A stretch of 64,000 bases of DNA from assembly GCA_013368315.1 (NCBI GenBank), contig JAACJM010000022.1, positions 248,001-312,000 of the forward strand. The letters are read 5' to 3'. Every line of letters begins with the position of its first letter. Positions within the stretch are counted from its first letter, which is position 1. The position numbers and the translations under genes are program-made. Positions 47,801 through 58,651 of this stretch are shown here, piece after piece. The notes beneath the pieces were generated by a model. That model worked only from the letters and a program-made list of their open reading frames with translations. It was not told the origin of the DNA and did not search any database. Origin of the DNA: Tetrapyrgos nigripes (Eukaryota > Basidiomycota > Agaricomycetes > Agaricales > Campanellaceae).

Positions 47801-48806
47801 GTTGTCCAGAAGAGATAGTGACGGATAATGCACCTCAAATGATAGCAGTACTTAAGTGGTTAGAAACTAAGTATGGTATCAGGGGTATAACCATTTCTGC
47901 CTACAACTCGCAGGCAAATGGTATCATCGAAAGGGCACACTTTGACATAAGACAAGCTCTAGTGAAAGCAACTGGTGGGGATCTAGCGAAGTGGTACTGG
48001 TTCTTGAAACCTGTACTTTGGTCAGATCGAGTGACAGTAAGAAAGGGACTTGGTTGTTCACCTTACTTCATAACACTAGGAGCTGAACCGATACTACCTC
48101 TAGACATAGTTGAGTCTACATGGTTGGTAAAACTACCAAATCGCGTGCTTACTACAGAAGAGTTAGTTGGTTATCGAGCTCAAGCTTTAGCTAAACATCG
48201 TGTACATATAGAAGATATGATAGCCCGCGTAGACGAACGCAAAAGAAGAGAATTAAGAAGATTTGAGAGGGAATACAGACATGTAATCAAAGATTGGGAT
48301 TTCAAACCTGGAACTCTAGTACAACTACGCAATACACGAATTGAAAAGAATCTAGACTGGAAGATGTATCCTAGATACTTAGGTCCAATGATAGTCATTC
48401 GTAGGACGCGTGGTGGTGCGTATATACTAGCAGAAATGGATGGATCAGTACTTCGCGAGAAGGTAGCAGCCTTCTGCCTACTTCCCCACAAAGCTAGATA
48501 TAAACTGATAGAGTTACCAGAGAATATCCACTCTCTAATAGATCTGAGTCCTGAACAACTAAATAAAATGGTACAGGAAGAAGAACTTCGAGATGAGGAT
48601 TGGACACCTGATAGGGATTATATATTTGATGCTATTCCTAACCTTTGAGTTCCACAGTTTGACGACAACGACGAATTAGTTGAGCTCGAACCTTCAACTG
48701 CGCAGGAAGAACCACGCGAGGTTGAACCAGAAGAAGAAAACCCGGATGAAGAAGTCGGAGTACGCACGCGTGCTCAAAGAAGGGCACAGAATGTCACCAA
48801 GTAGGG
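44840..48806 (+). pseudogene. reverse transcriptase, RNase H and integrase of element A
   Basis: Frame 1 runs from about 44818 to a TAG near 48804 with TGA codons at 46450-46452 and 48646-48648. The RT part has WFCVLKKDGKVRIVHSLEPLN, GLFDIFVGYDHRYLAPESRD, LPMGWTNSVPIFH and the active-site YIDD. RNase H follows (VGVDTSYMAVGYYLYQ, QPKRELYGLKLAL, YTDASY). Integrase has the HHCC finger (H...H...CQTC) and catalytic Asp in VHVDVF, Asp in VTDNAPQM and Glu in NGIIERAH, then a GPY/F-like tail. This is a Ty3 layout (RT before integrase). The second TGA falls at the end of the GPY region; an acidic tail ending RTRAQRRAQNVTK follows it. Both TGA codons could derive from CGA. Confidence 0.85.
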
Positions 48807-49000
48807 AAAGTCTAAAAGATAGACTTCCCTGCCCCAGGTAATGTGTTGTAGACCGGATGCCAGCTACACGCTGCACAACAGGCCAACTTCCACAATACCC
48901 GGGGCGAGGCAAGCCAGAGCTAACCCGGATTCGAACCAGGGACTGCTGCGATTGAAGTATGAGCCTCATGTCACAGCTGTGTTACCACTACACCATCAGC
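48805..49000 (-). ncRNA. tRNA-derived SINE-like sequence
   Basis: Read on - from 49000, the sequence starts GCTGATGGTGTAGTGGTAAC (acceptor-like stem, then an A-box-like D arm) and has the B box GGTTCGAATCC at about 48929-48939. The region between is about 15-20 nt longer than in a tRNA and the acceptor stem pairs poorly, so it is unlikely to be a working tRNA. An unrelated body of about 110 bp follows to about 48805. Internal A and B boxes plus a body are the build of a tRNA-derived SINE. No target duplication or second copy is visible in this window. Confidence 0.45.
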
Positions 49001-50390
49001 GCGTATAAACACAAAGGCAGTGACATATGGTTGTACTCCGTTGGCGACATTTACTCAAAATCGAAAGCCTGAGTCGCGTAGACGTTGTGTTACTTAGTTC
49101 ACCCAAAAAGAAATGAAGTACTAGGCATGTATTGCAATAACTACTACTGTCGCGAAGACAAGTATACCTAGGACGAAGTACCAAGACCAGTGTAAAGACC
49201 GAAGAAGACCCATCTAACGGGTTAAAGTTGCATAACGAAAGAACTACGCCTTCGCTCCACTACCACTCGCAACCTTGTCCGCTGGCGAATCAGATTCGCG
49301 AACAACAGAATCCTCGAGTTGAGTACGTGCCTAGGACGAAGTACAACGAACTAAGAATCCTGTCGAGTATGAAGTTACGCGCCAAATGTGAGCGCGGAAC
49401 GACCTCCTGGTAAGACAGTGTAAACTCTGATAGGACTGCATGTGGAACTGGATTTGGTGGCGAACAGAAAGGATTTTGTTCGCAAGAAAGTTCTTGATAG
49501 CGTTTAAGAACCTCAGGAGGAGTTCGTCGAAAACCACGAAAGGAACAGGTTGACATCCTGCAAAAGCTCGGAAGGGTCGACGGCGAGAAGCTTCTCTTGT
49601 TCTGCGTACGCAAAGTCAGTTCAACCTTCGCGAAGGCAACAGGCTTAACACACACCTGAAGTTAGCGGGTTAAAGTTGGAAGAGGTACCTCCAATTCGTC
49701 CTCGAACGAGCGGTATCCGACTTAGCAATATAGAAATTAGCTTTTTCTGTATTCGCGAGATGTCGTATTGACACCAGGCACCATGTGATAGGGAATACAC
49801 ACCGTAGTAGCCCTAGCAGGGGTCGCACTGGCTCGGGAAGGTGTCTATAAAGAGTCCGGATACTAAGTATAAAAGAAGAATGAAATGTGAACAGTACTCA
49901 TGGAACTAGCTGAGTTCTTAGGAATCTTCGCAAGCTTAGCCTTAGGGGGAGCATGAACAGAGGCCTTGATACCAGGTTCAACCATCTGGGTGAACAAACT
50001 CGGTAAAAGGGACCAGACGCGAACATGCTCTCTAGACTTACCTCAACATTGCCAGTGACATCCTCAATATCATCATCGGTGATAATCTGCCTAGACTAAA
50101 GAAGGCATTACTTGAGGATCCAGCGAGGTTGCTCTCGAGAAAAGCTGCTCGGTCCTCCAGCTGGAAGCATCGAACAGTTCAGAAGTTTTTGAGTTTGGGA
50201 CATAGCAAAAGAGCGACGGATATGAAGCTCTGAGTAATAAGAAGACGGTTGGAAAGAAAGTGCGAGTTTGAATGCCCTTTTTTATAGCCTTCGTGAACCT
50301 GAGAGCTAGGGAGACGACCACATAAAGTGTGTTTGCGAACCTCGGCCAGGGAGCCTCACGATACCGCTATCATCGGGACGATGATTCAAT
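49001..50390. other. 3' non-coding region of element A
   Basis: Between pol and the first polypurine tract no frame longer than about 120 codons shows protein-like content. Words such as CGCGAA, ACGAAGTAC and TTCGCGAA are frequent, as in the LTR and coding part of the same element. Confidence 0.4.
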
Positions 50391-50407
50391 TTAGTTGGGG
50401 GGAGATG
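50390..50407 (+). promoter_or_regulatory. first polypurine tract of element A
   Basis: TTTAGTTGGGGGGAGATG is identical to the tract directly before the 3' LTR at 61921-61938. Here it is followed not by the LTR but by TGGTGTCAAGATAACAC. Confidence 0.6.
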
Positions 50408-50792
50408 GTGGTGTCAAGATAACACAAAGATCCGGAATAATCAGAAAGATTTCGATTTTCTCCATGTGTACATCAGGGTAACACCATGCCTCATTTCAAC
50501 TACTATAGCACCAGTATTACAACCCTGAAGAATCTTAAGATTGACTTAGATCTTAAAAACACACAAAAGAAAGAAGGTACAAGATCGATTTATTCAGTGC
50601 ATCTATGTACAGAAAGCAACCAGACAGCAAGAAAACAAGCAGGATAGTAGTGATACAACTCAGAAGCGACAGGAATAAGTAGTAATACTACGCGAAGTCG
50701 TTCGAGTGACAAGAAAGTATGCAGATAAAGTAAGATGACTATAAAAGAATAGTTAGAAGAAATAAAAGAAGAATATCAAGGACTTACAGGCT
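50408..50792. other. unassigned sequence between polypurine tract and antisense gene
   Basis: The segment 50408-50490 begins TGGTGT and ends ACACCA, a short inverted repeat that could mark LTR-like or element ends. The remainder is probably the 3' UTR of the antisense gene. I see no open frame of note. Confidence 0.3.
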
Positions 50793-50917
50793 TCAAACTT
50801 CGTCCTCATCGTTGGAGAAGGAAGGGATGGGTTTACTGAAAGTGACCCTGGGAGACAGCGCATTACGCGAACGGGAACGAGCCGGAGGAGAACCTTCGTG
50901 ACGACGCGAATGGCTAC

Positions 50918-50922
50918 GCGTG
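50918..50922 (+). repeat. target-site duplication of element B, left copy
   Basis: GCGTG precedes the left LTR and also follows the right LTR (58652-58656): a perfect 5-bp duplication, as made by Ty3-type integrase. Confidence 0.9.
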
Positions 50923-51397
50923 TGTCAAGAACGTTGTCACTTAGCAAACCACCCAAGTCACACAATGAAAAGATAGATTCGGCGAGTTACAATGAAATGA
51001 GATAGAGAAAGAGAGATAGAGACGAGAAGAGAGCGAGTAGCTGACTATGCTCGACACTGCACTGTTCTAGGAGCGGAGTGGAGACGAAGTGAACAGACTA
51101 AGGAATCTAGCTACGAGATCTATGATATATATAAAAGAGAATGAATATGTGAGAAAGTCCATGGAGCCTAGGGATCGGAGATAAGAATGTGAGTCAAGTA
51201 AAGAAGTATATATGTGAGAATGTCCATGGAGATAAAGGGAACGGAGAAGTGAGTCATAAATTGGAATGGACGATGATGAGAAGTAATTAGTGTTTATGGG
51301 TTTATGGAAGATGGTGATAGAACGGAGAACGGGAAGCAGATAGGTAATAGAAGAAAATGAAGAAGAGATGAAGGAGGTGAGAGGCGATTCATGACAC
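50923..51397 (-). repeat. 3' LTR of element B (475 bp)
   Basis: Nearly identical to 58173-58651. On the - strand the element's 3' side lies here, with the polypurine tract directly inside. Confidence 0.9.
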
Positions 51398-51414
51398 TAC
51401 CCCCCTTTTAGGTC
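51398..51414 (-). promoter_or_regulatory. polypurine tract of element B
   Basis: On - the sequence reads CTAAAAGGGGGGTAG directly before the LTR start, a standard plus-strand primer. Confidence 0.7.
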
Positions 51415-51540
51415 GAGCTTTCACCGGAGCTTGGAAACCGATTGTTCCACTGTTTTGTCCATTGCTTCCTGATCCTTTTGTCTAATCCCGTATAGTCGGC
51501 CAAGTTTCTGGTGAATCGTTGGGGAAGGTTCCCCACCCTG

Positions 51541-51948
51541 TTAGATCTGACTCACGTCCCCCCCATCCGATTCCTTCCCATGTACCCAGCCGTCGGTGTT
51601 GTTGACAGTACCCCATCCGGTGTTGTTGTCGACATAGTTCAAGTGAATGTTTCCCCCCCATACGCTTGCATCTCCCCATCCCAAGTTGTTTCGTTCATTT
51701 GACCGGAGGCTAGATGGATAGGTAGTGCATCTCGCCCGGTGTCCCGCCCCTAATCTGCATCGTTTTGATGACTCATGTCCTGGCCAGATGCATTGATTAC
51801 ACCCGTTGTGCCTCCCCGTGTGTCCCTCGTCTAGTCTGCAACGCCGGCCTGAACATAGACCGTATCTGCAGCGTCCGGTGTTGTCTGTTAATGGGTCGAT
51901 CGTCGTTGTGGTGGTAGTCGAGACTGTGATAGCGATGGGTGTAGACAT
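51541..51948 (-). CDS. extra Cys/His-rich ORF downstream of pol in element B
   Basis: A 135-codon frame starting MSTPIAITVSTTTTTTIDPL contains two related cysteine motifs: CSGRRCRLDEGHTGRHNGC and then CIWPGHESSKRCRLGAGHRARC, each with C-R-L-x-x-GH-x-x-[RH/C]. The spacing recalls short zinc ribbons. A Trp/Gly/Asn-rich tail follows. The ORF occupies the position of env in retroviruses but shows no signal peptide or membrane helix. It is one of the few undamaged frames of this element. Confidence 0.5.
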   Translation of the reverse strand: MSTPIAITVSTTTTTTIDPLTDNTGRCRYGLCSGRRCRLDEGHTGRHNGCNQCIWPGHESSKRCRLGAGHRARCTTYPSSLRSNERNNLGWGDASVWGGNIHLNYVDNNTGWGTVNNTDGWVHGKESDGGDVSQI

Positions 51949-52029
51949 GATAGAGGTGTAGTGTGAGGGTCGAGACTGATAGGATGTGATTGAGCTTTTG
52001 TTCTGTCGTTCTGGGTTGGATGTGGCCGC

Positions 52030-55000
52030 CTTTTAACGAGTTTTTTCCGTGGTAATGGAAGGCGGCCAAGTTGCTGTCCGTTGGTGGTGACAGTAGTAAG
52101 CTCGGGGATGTTTCTGATGGAATTCTTTGATCATGTCTTTTACCTTGGTTAGGTTTGACGTGGGTACCCAAGTATTTTCCGAGTCGGGGTAGTCCAACCA
52201 CTTTGATAAGGTACTGGGTCCCTTTTCTGTTCCGGGTCGGTTTCGAGTCTAGTATCATCTCGACATCGTATTCTTTGTCCGCGTCCAATAGCTCCGCGGG
52301 GGTTCAGGGTAGTTTGGTCCATGAGCGTTCGTTTCGACGTACGGTGTTAATAGGGATGCGTGAAAGACGGGGTGTATACGCCAGGTTGTTGGTAGTTTCA
52401 ATTTGTAGTTAACCTGACTGATCACTTCAATGATTTCGAATGGACCATGACGACGATCGACAACTTAGCTTTTGGTTGTGTTGTTTTAGGTTCTTTCCAT
52501 CGAGTAGTACCTTATCTCCGACCTTGTACCCTGTCCAGGACATGGAATGGTTTCCATGCTGTGTTTTCATCGTTTCGGCAGCTGATGTCAGGCTCGCCTT
52601 GAGTTTGTCCCTGAGTTGGTTGAGGTTTTCGAGTCGTTGTTCTACCGTTGGTAGGTTAGAGGTTGGATTGAATGATGGAAAGAATCGTGGTTGATATCCG
52701 TGTAAGAGTTCGAATGGGGATTTTCCTGTTGCCGAGTGGATTCTGGTGTTATGACTGAACTCGGCGTAAGGTAGATAGTCTACCCAGTCTTCTTGTCGAT
52801 AGTTACAGAAGATGCGTAGGAATTGCTCGAGTTCTTGGTTGTATCGCTCCGATTCTCCGTCGGTCTGTGGATGGTAAGCGGTACTGAGGGCTGAAGTTAT
52901 GCCTAATTTTCTCATGGACCGCGGCCATGACTTTGCTAGCGAACTGCGGTCCTCGGTCGGATATCATTTTGTCCCATAGTCCGTAACGTCGCCAAGTGTT
53001 GTCGAGTAAAGGTTCACTGTACCATCACTGTCAATCGTTTTTGTACACGGTGATATGATGACCGTTTTGGTTGACTTGTCGACTGTGACGTGAATCGCAT
53101 TGAACCCTTTACATTCGGGGAGATCGGTGATGAAGTCGGTAGTGATAGTTCCAAAAGGACGTTCTGGGATTTCGGTGGGAATTAGGGGAATCCGAGTAGG
53201 ATGATTGTTAGTTTTCGTCGCCTGGCATTTGGCGCAGCCAGTTACGTAGTCCCTGACAAAAACCGACATTCCGGGCCACCAGAATTCTCTGCTGACTAGT
53301 TCGTAAGTTTTGTATCGTCCAGGGTGTCCTGCGCTAAGGAATCGTGATGTAATTTTACGATATCCCGTCGGAGGTCGTTGTCCGCCGGCACGTAGATTTT
53401 CCTCGGAATAAGATGATTCCATCTTCGTAGTTCCATTCCTGTAGATTCTTCGCCAGCGAACGTGGTCCGTTCCGTAGAATGACATCTAAGGCACTTACTA
53501 CCTCTAGGTCCCTCTTGGGGCATTCCTTGATTCTCCGTCGGAGTTCTACGTCCCCTATAGCGGTTACTGCTCCTTGTCTAGTTGCTCGGATTCGGAAGAA
53601 TTGGGGTCCAGGAGGATCCTGTCGGCGTTGTTTTCTCGGTTCCAATTCGTGATCTGGCCGTCTAGACAGTGGATCAGCTTTGTTGAGGCTTCCTGGTTTA
53701 TGTAGAAGGGAAAACTCAAATCGTGTGAGGAATAGCGCCCATCGTGCTTGTCGTCGACTAGTTTCTGGTTAGTCTGGAAGTATTCCAGTTCCTGTGGTCT
53801 GTAAAGATTTCGATAGTATGGGGGCTCCTTCCAAATAATGCCTCCATGTTTTAACGCTCGTATGATTGCCAGTAGTTCTTTGTCATGGATGTCGTAGTTT
53901 CGTTCGGTTTCAGAGAGGGATTTAGAGATGTAGGCGACTGGATGCCATCGGTTGTCCTCCCCTGTTTGCATAAGTATTCCCCCGTTGCGTAGTCTGATGC
54001 GTCCACCTCTACTCGGTATGGTTTCGTGTGATCCGGCATTAAGAACAGGTTTGGAAGTGAAGGCCGTTTTGAGGGCTTGGAAGGCTTTCTCGGCCTCTGT
54101 ACTCCAGTACCACTGGTTGTCCTTCTTCGTCAGATCGAAGAGAGGTCGTGCGATTTTCGAAAAATCTTTGATGAAGCGTCTGTAGAAGTTCCCGAACCCC
54201 AAGAAGGCCTGTACTTCCTTCACTGTTTTGGGTGTTGGCCATTCAACTACTCCTGCTACCTTGGTCGATCCATCGCCAAGGTGTCATGAGAGACAATCAG
54301 TCCTAGGAAGTCGACCTTGTCTGCTTCGAATACGCATTTTTCGGGTTTGGCGTACAGGTCGTTATCCCGTAGTCGTTGTAGAACTGTTCGGATCAGTTCC
54401 GATGTTCTTCTATGTCATGGGTGAATATTAAAATGTCATCCATATAAATGACGATCTTCCCTTGGTCAATGAGATCCTTGAAAATAGTGTTCATCATCGC
54501 TTGGAAGGTCGCTGGCGAGTTCATTAATCCAAAGAACATGACCGTCGGTTCGAATAGTCCTCGGTTGGTTTTGAAGGCGGCTTTCCATTCGTCCCCCTCT
54601 TTGATACGAATGTTATTGTATCCCCACCGTAGGTCGATTTTGCTGAATACGTATGCGTTTTTGAGTTTGTCGATTAGTTCTGGGATGAGGGTAGTGGATA
54701 CGCGTTCTTCACAGTCCCTTTATTGAGTGCTCTGTAATCCTGTACGGGACGTAGCTTTCCGTCCTTTTTTTTAACAAAAGAAGGGACTTGCCATTGGAGA
54801 TTTTGATGGTTTAATATATCCCTTTTCGAGATTCTCATTCAGGAAGGTGTCGAGTTCGGATTGTTCGTTTGGGGAAAGGGGTATGTTTTACATGTGCGTG
54901 GTAGGAAACCGTCTTGTAACTCGATTGCGTGGTCCCAGTCACTTCGTTGGGGTAAGCGTTCTGAAGTCTTTTTGTCGAATACCGACAAGTATTCGTGGTA

Positions 55001-55860
55001 ATGTTTGGGTATCTGCCCCTCTAATGGGGCAGGTGAGTTCGTGGATTCGTCTTCAGTGCCTCGACGTGCTTTGGAAAAGGCAGCTCGGATACTTAGCTTG
55101 GTTTCTGATGGGTCTTCGTCGGGGTCGCTCGGGTATCCAAGTATTCCATAACGAGTTCACTCCATTGTCCTGGCACCTCCCATTGTCCGGTTGTATCTTC
55201 TGAGGTAAGCACTGCTCCTAAGTCGATTCGTTGCAGTCGGATGTTTCTAGACTGTTGTGATCGGCGTTGTCCGGCTATCTTTGATTGTGGTGTAATTTTA
55301 TGAGGTCCTACGATGTCCCTGAATGTCACTTGGTAATCTCGTGGTACGTTCTGGGATCGACTATTTCAGGTTGTTTCGTTTTCGTAGATAGGGTGTCGAC
55401 TTAGCTTTGGTTCGTATGGAACTTTTCTGTTGTACAAGCGTCGGGGCATCGTGTCAGGTTGATTTCTGATGTTGCCCAATCGATTTCCGGATTATGATGT
55501 CGTAAACCAATCGGTTCCCAAGATGATATCGTGGTCTCCTATGTCTGTGATGTAAAAACTCGGCAGTTTCCTCATGGTTGAGATTGATGGTTTTGGTTGT
55601 AGATTCGTAGTTTTTGAACGGTATAGTGTTTTACCCATCCCATTACGTTTTCCGATCCGTCGACATTCCGAACTGGAAATGGTTTTTCTAGGGAGTACAG
55701 TTTAGGTGATGTTTTTGGGCAAAGGCGTCAGTTGATGATGATTCCTTCCGCTCCACTGTCTAGCAAGGCGGTTGCGTCGATTTTTCGTCCAGTTATTTTC
55801 CCGATCAGTTCAACTTTCAACTCTATTGAAGGGTCTGTTGGTTTCGAGTGATTGCCGTGA
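52030..55860 (-). pseudogene. pol of element B: protease, RT, RNase H, integrase, chromodomain
   Basis: From right to left: the protease (LLDSGAEGI near 55765), RT ([20 protein letters not shown] near 54760; IYMDDILIF near 54440), RNase H (VEVDASDYATG near 54010; IHDKELLAI near 53890), integrase with HHCC (H...CAKCQA) and catalytic Asp in TDFI and ISDRGPQF, Glu in DGESERYNQE (near 52870), then a chromodomain ([31 protein letters not shown]) near 52270-52140. At least six frame changes break it, including one in the chromodomain. It belongs to the Ty3 chromovirus type, whose chromodomain steers integration toward marked chromatin. Confidence 0.8.
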
Positions 55861-55899
55861 TTCTTAATTCAGATAGGGATCGTGGCTTACGAAAGGGTA

Positions 55900-57850
55900 T
55901 AGGGCTCGTGTATTGCCTGTGTTTTACTGGTATGTATGTCCATGTCCCTCCTCCCAACAACGTGGCAGGGGAGGTTTTCAAAAATCCGATTCCGTTACGA
56001 ACTTCTTTAGTAGTCCTTCTTTCTCTTCTCCCGACAATGCTCCGATTCTGGCAGTGAGTTCTGAGATATTATCCGTGGTAGTGTTGACCTTGGGGTCCGA
56101 GGTCTCTGTGACGACTGCGGTTTTCTTTATGGAGGGTCTCCAGGTCGTGTTGTTGGGGGTGGTCGGAGGCGTGCTAGGGAACGTAGGGCAATCGTTACCC
56201 ATATGTCCCTGTCCTCGACACCTGAAGCATCGCCCTTCCTTCCTTATTTTGTCCCTTTCTTGGGGGGTCAGTTTCGGTGGATATTTAGTGGTTGAGGATG
56301 CACCTGGGACGTTATCTTGGAAGGCGTTTTACTTCCATACTTCTTGCTCGACCACTTCTCGTGCCCTGTGACCCCCCTTCCGGGCTGTCCTTCCTCCCTT
56401 CGAGGTTTACTCCATGAGGTTTTCTCTTCCTGTCTTTCTAACCAAATCATGTGTTGTTTTACCGCCGCCTTTTGTAATGCCGCGAGACTTTTGGGTTGAG
56501 TGGACAGGTAGGAGATCCGGTCGACTAGTCCTCGAGGGAGTCCTTTTCGATAGTACTTCATTAACGCCTTGTCGTTATAGCCAGTATCGTCAGTGTATCG
56601 TTTAAATTGAGAGTTGTACTTATCGATGTCAGCCAGGGTCCCTTCCATTCTAATATGTTTCTATCTTGGTTTGGGCCTGGGTTTCTCGAGCTGAGGGTTT
56701 GAAGTCTCGTAGGAATTCTCGTTTCACCTCGTGTAGAGTCCAGGATTTCTTTTTCGTTTTTGAGGCGGAAGAGTCTTCATCGGTTACTCGTATATTCTTC
56801 ATCACTATCACTGAAGTCATCTTCCTCCTCAAAGACCTTCGCCATCATATTTCGTGCCCATCGTTTCGCTCATCTCCTGAGAATAGTGTGAGGAAGAATG
56901 ATATCTTTTCGTCTTCGGTAGGATAGATTTGGTCGTTGAGGACAGAGATAGTTGTTAAATTCGGCCATCCAATCTTTCATTTGGTTCCGATCTCCTGTGA
57001 ACTTCTCTGGTTTTTACTCCTCGCTCTTTGGTAGTCATGTTAGGGAAGGCTGAAGACTGCGCGTCATCGTCAGGTGGTGCGACGTCATGGGGTGCTTGGG
57101 TTCCTCCCGCAGCGGCTGTGGCGGGATTTTCGGACATTTCGAGGGCGGCGTGAAGGGAGTGGAAGTCGATTGGTTGTGAGGGGTTGACTGAGATGGGTTC
57201 TTGGACTGCACTAGGAGTACTGTCTGTTGGGGACCTGTTGAGAGGGTTTTGGGGTTCTAGAGGAGTTTCGTTGTCTGGGTTCGGTTCGTGAGAAGGAGTT
57301 GGTGATGGGGTTCTGACAGGATTCGGGTTTTCTGTGGTAGATTCTGATAGAAGTGATTGGAAGAGTAAAACTGGTTCGATACCGACTGTTTGTTCTTCGG
57401 TTGAGAGGGGTCAATTGTTTACGGAGAGTCGATTGGGACACAGATGGGTTGTACAAAATTCCCACCGGTTTTCGTGTGAGAAGTAGCAGTCTTGTTGATT
57501 TCGGGGGAAATGTGCGTGAGGATGTCGGAGACAAACGATGTGGGGAGAGGAAGTGCGACTGGGATTTTGTGAGGCTGTACGAGATCTAGTGCTTCTAGGG
57601 ATTCCACTTCCGCTCATTCACTCGTTTTCGGATTCCGGAAACAAGTGATCCCACTGTTCACCTGAGACGTCTTCCCAAGAGGTTAGTGACCTGTAGTAGT
57701 TGTTTACTCTAGGGATTCGAGTTTGGAGATATTTGTGGTATTCTTCTCGGTTGAATTCCGAGATAGCGCTATCTTCGTAGTCGGCGTGACTGAACCAATA
57801 TGGAAGAGTTGTGTTTCCTAGTTGAACGAAAGTAACAAGTGTCTGCAATT
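55900..57850 (-). pseudogene. gag region of element B
   Basis: Broken - frames give a 5' region (NTTLPYWFSHADYEDSAISE near 57800-57740), a Ser/Thr/Pro-rich part (57600-57200), a helical capsid-like block (KYNSQFKRYTDDTGYNDKAL, KYYRKGLPRGLVDRI, about 56630-56450) and a zinc knuckle CFRCRGQGHMGNDC near 56220-56190. Several frameshifts separate the pieces. Confidence 0.7.
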
Positions 57851-58172
57851 GTAACGTGGCGTGGGGGTGTGTTTTCAGGTGATATCTTTATTCGGAGGTA
57901 TTCGAGGATGGCAACTTCACCTGAGGTCCACGATCTTTTGTTGAGTACGATCCAACAATTGTCGAATGCGATAGTGTGTTCATGTATTGCTGTTTTAACT
58001 TCTTCTAGGTAGTTTATGAAGCCGTCCGATGCTTTGATGGGGAAAGGATATATCGGTGGGGGTCGGGTTCGTAGGTTGTTAAGGAAGGGTTCGAAGTTAA
58101 GAGCCAGAGTATTTGTCAGAGATTTCTGTGCGAGGTTTGTCTGTGAGGTGGGTGTAAGAGAGTCTGTTCAAG

Positions 58173-58651
58173 TGTCAAGAACGTTGTCACTTAGCAAGCC
58201 ACCCAAGTCACACAATGAACAAGATAGATTCGGCGAGTTACAATGAAATGAGATAGAGAAAGAGAGATAGAGACGAGAAGAGAGCGAGTAGCTGACTATG
58301 CTCGACACTGCACTGTACTAGGAGCGGAGTGGAGACGAAGTGAACAGACTAAGGAATCTAGCTACGAGATCTATGATATATATAAAAGAGAAATGAATAT
58401 GTGAGAAAGTCCATGGAGCCTAGGGATCGGAGGAGATAAGAATGTGAGTCAAGTAAAGAAGTATATATGTGAGAATGTCCATGGAGATAAAGGGAACGGA
58501 GAAGTGAGTCATAAATTGGAATGGACGATGATGAGAAGTAATTAGTGTTTATGGGTTTATGGAAGATGGTGATAGAACGGAGAACGGGAAGCAGATAGGT
58601 AATAGAAGAAAATGAAGAAGAGATGAAGGAGGCGAGAGGCGATTCATGACA
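58173..58651 (-). repeat. 5' LTR of element B (479 bp)
   Basis: Matches 50923-51397 with about three substitutions and three small insertions. On - the inner side continues CTTGAACAGACTCTC, where the primer-binding site should lie. Confidence 0.9.

Larger units (their letters stand above)
50923..58651 (-). mobile_element. nested Ty3 chromodomain-type retrotransposon B
   Basis: Direct LTRs at 50923-51397 and 58173-58651 start TGTCA and end TGACA. They flank - strand gag, protease, RT, RNase H, integrase and chromodomain sequences and an extra Cys-rich ORF. The 5-bp target duplication is perfect, and joining its flanks restores the frame of the antisense gene. The LTRs differ by about three substitutions and three small indels, so the insertion is recent, yet the coding part has many frameshifts. 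Confidence 0.9.

Noticed and set aside
48919..49000. functional tRNA gene on -
   Set aside because: The B box is perfect, but the acceptor stem pairs poorly, the anticodon arm is too long and no normal intron position fits. A SINE head is more likely.
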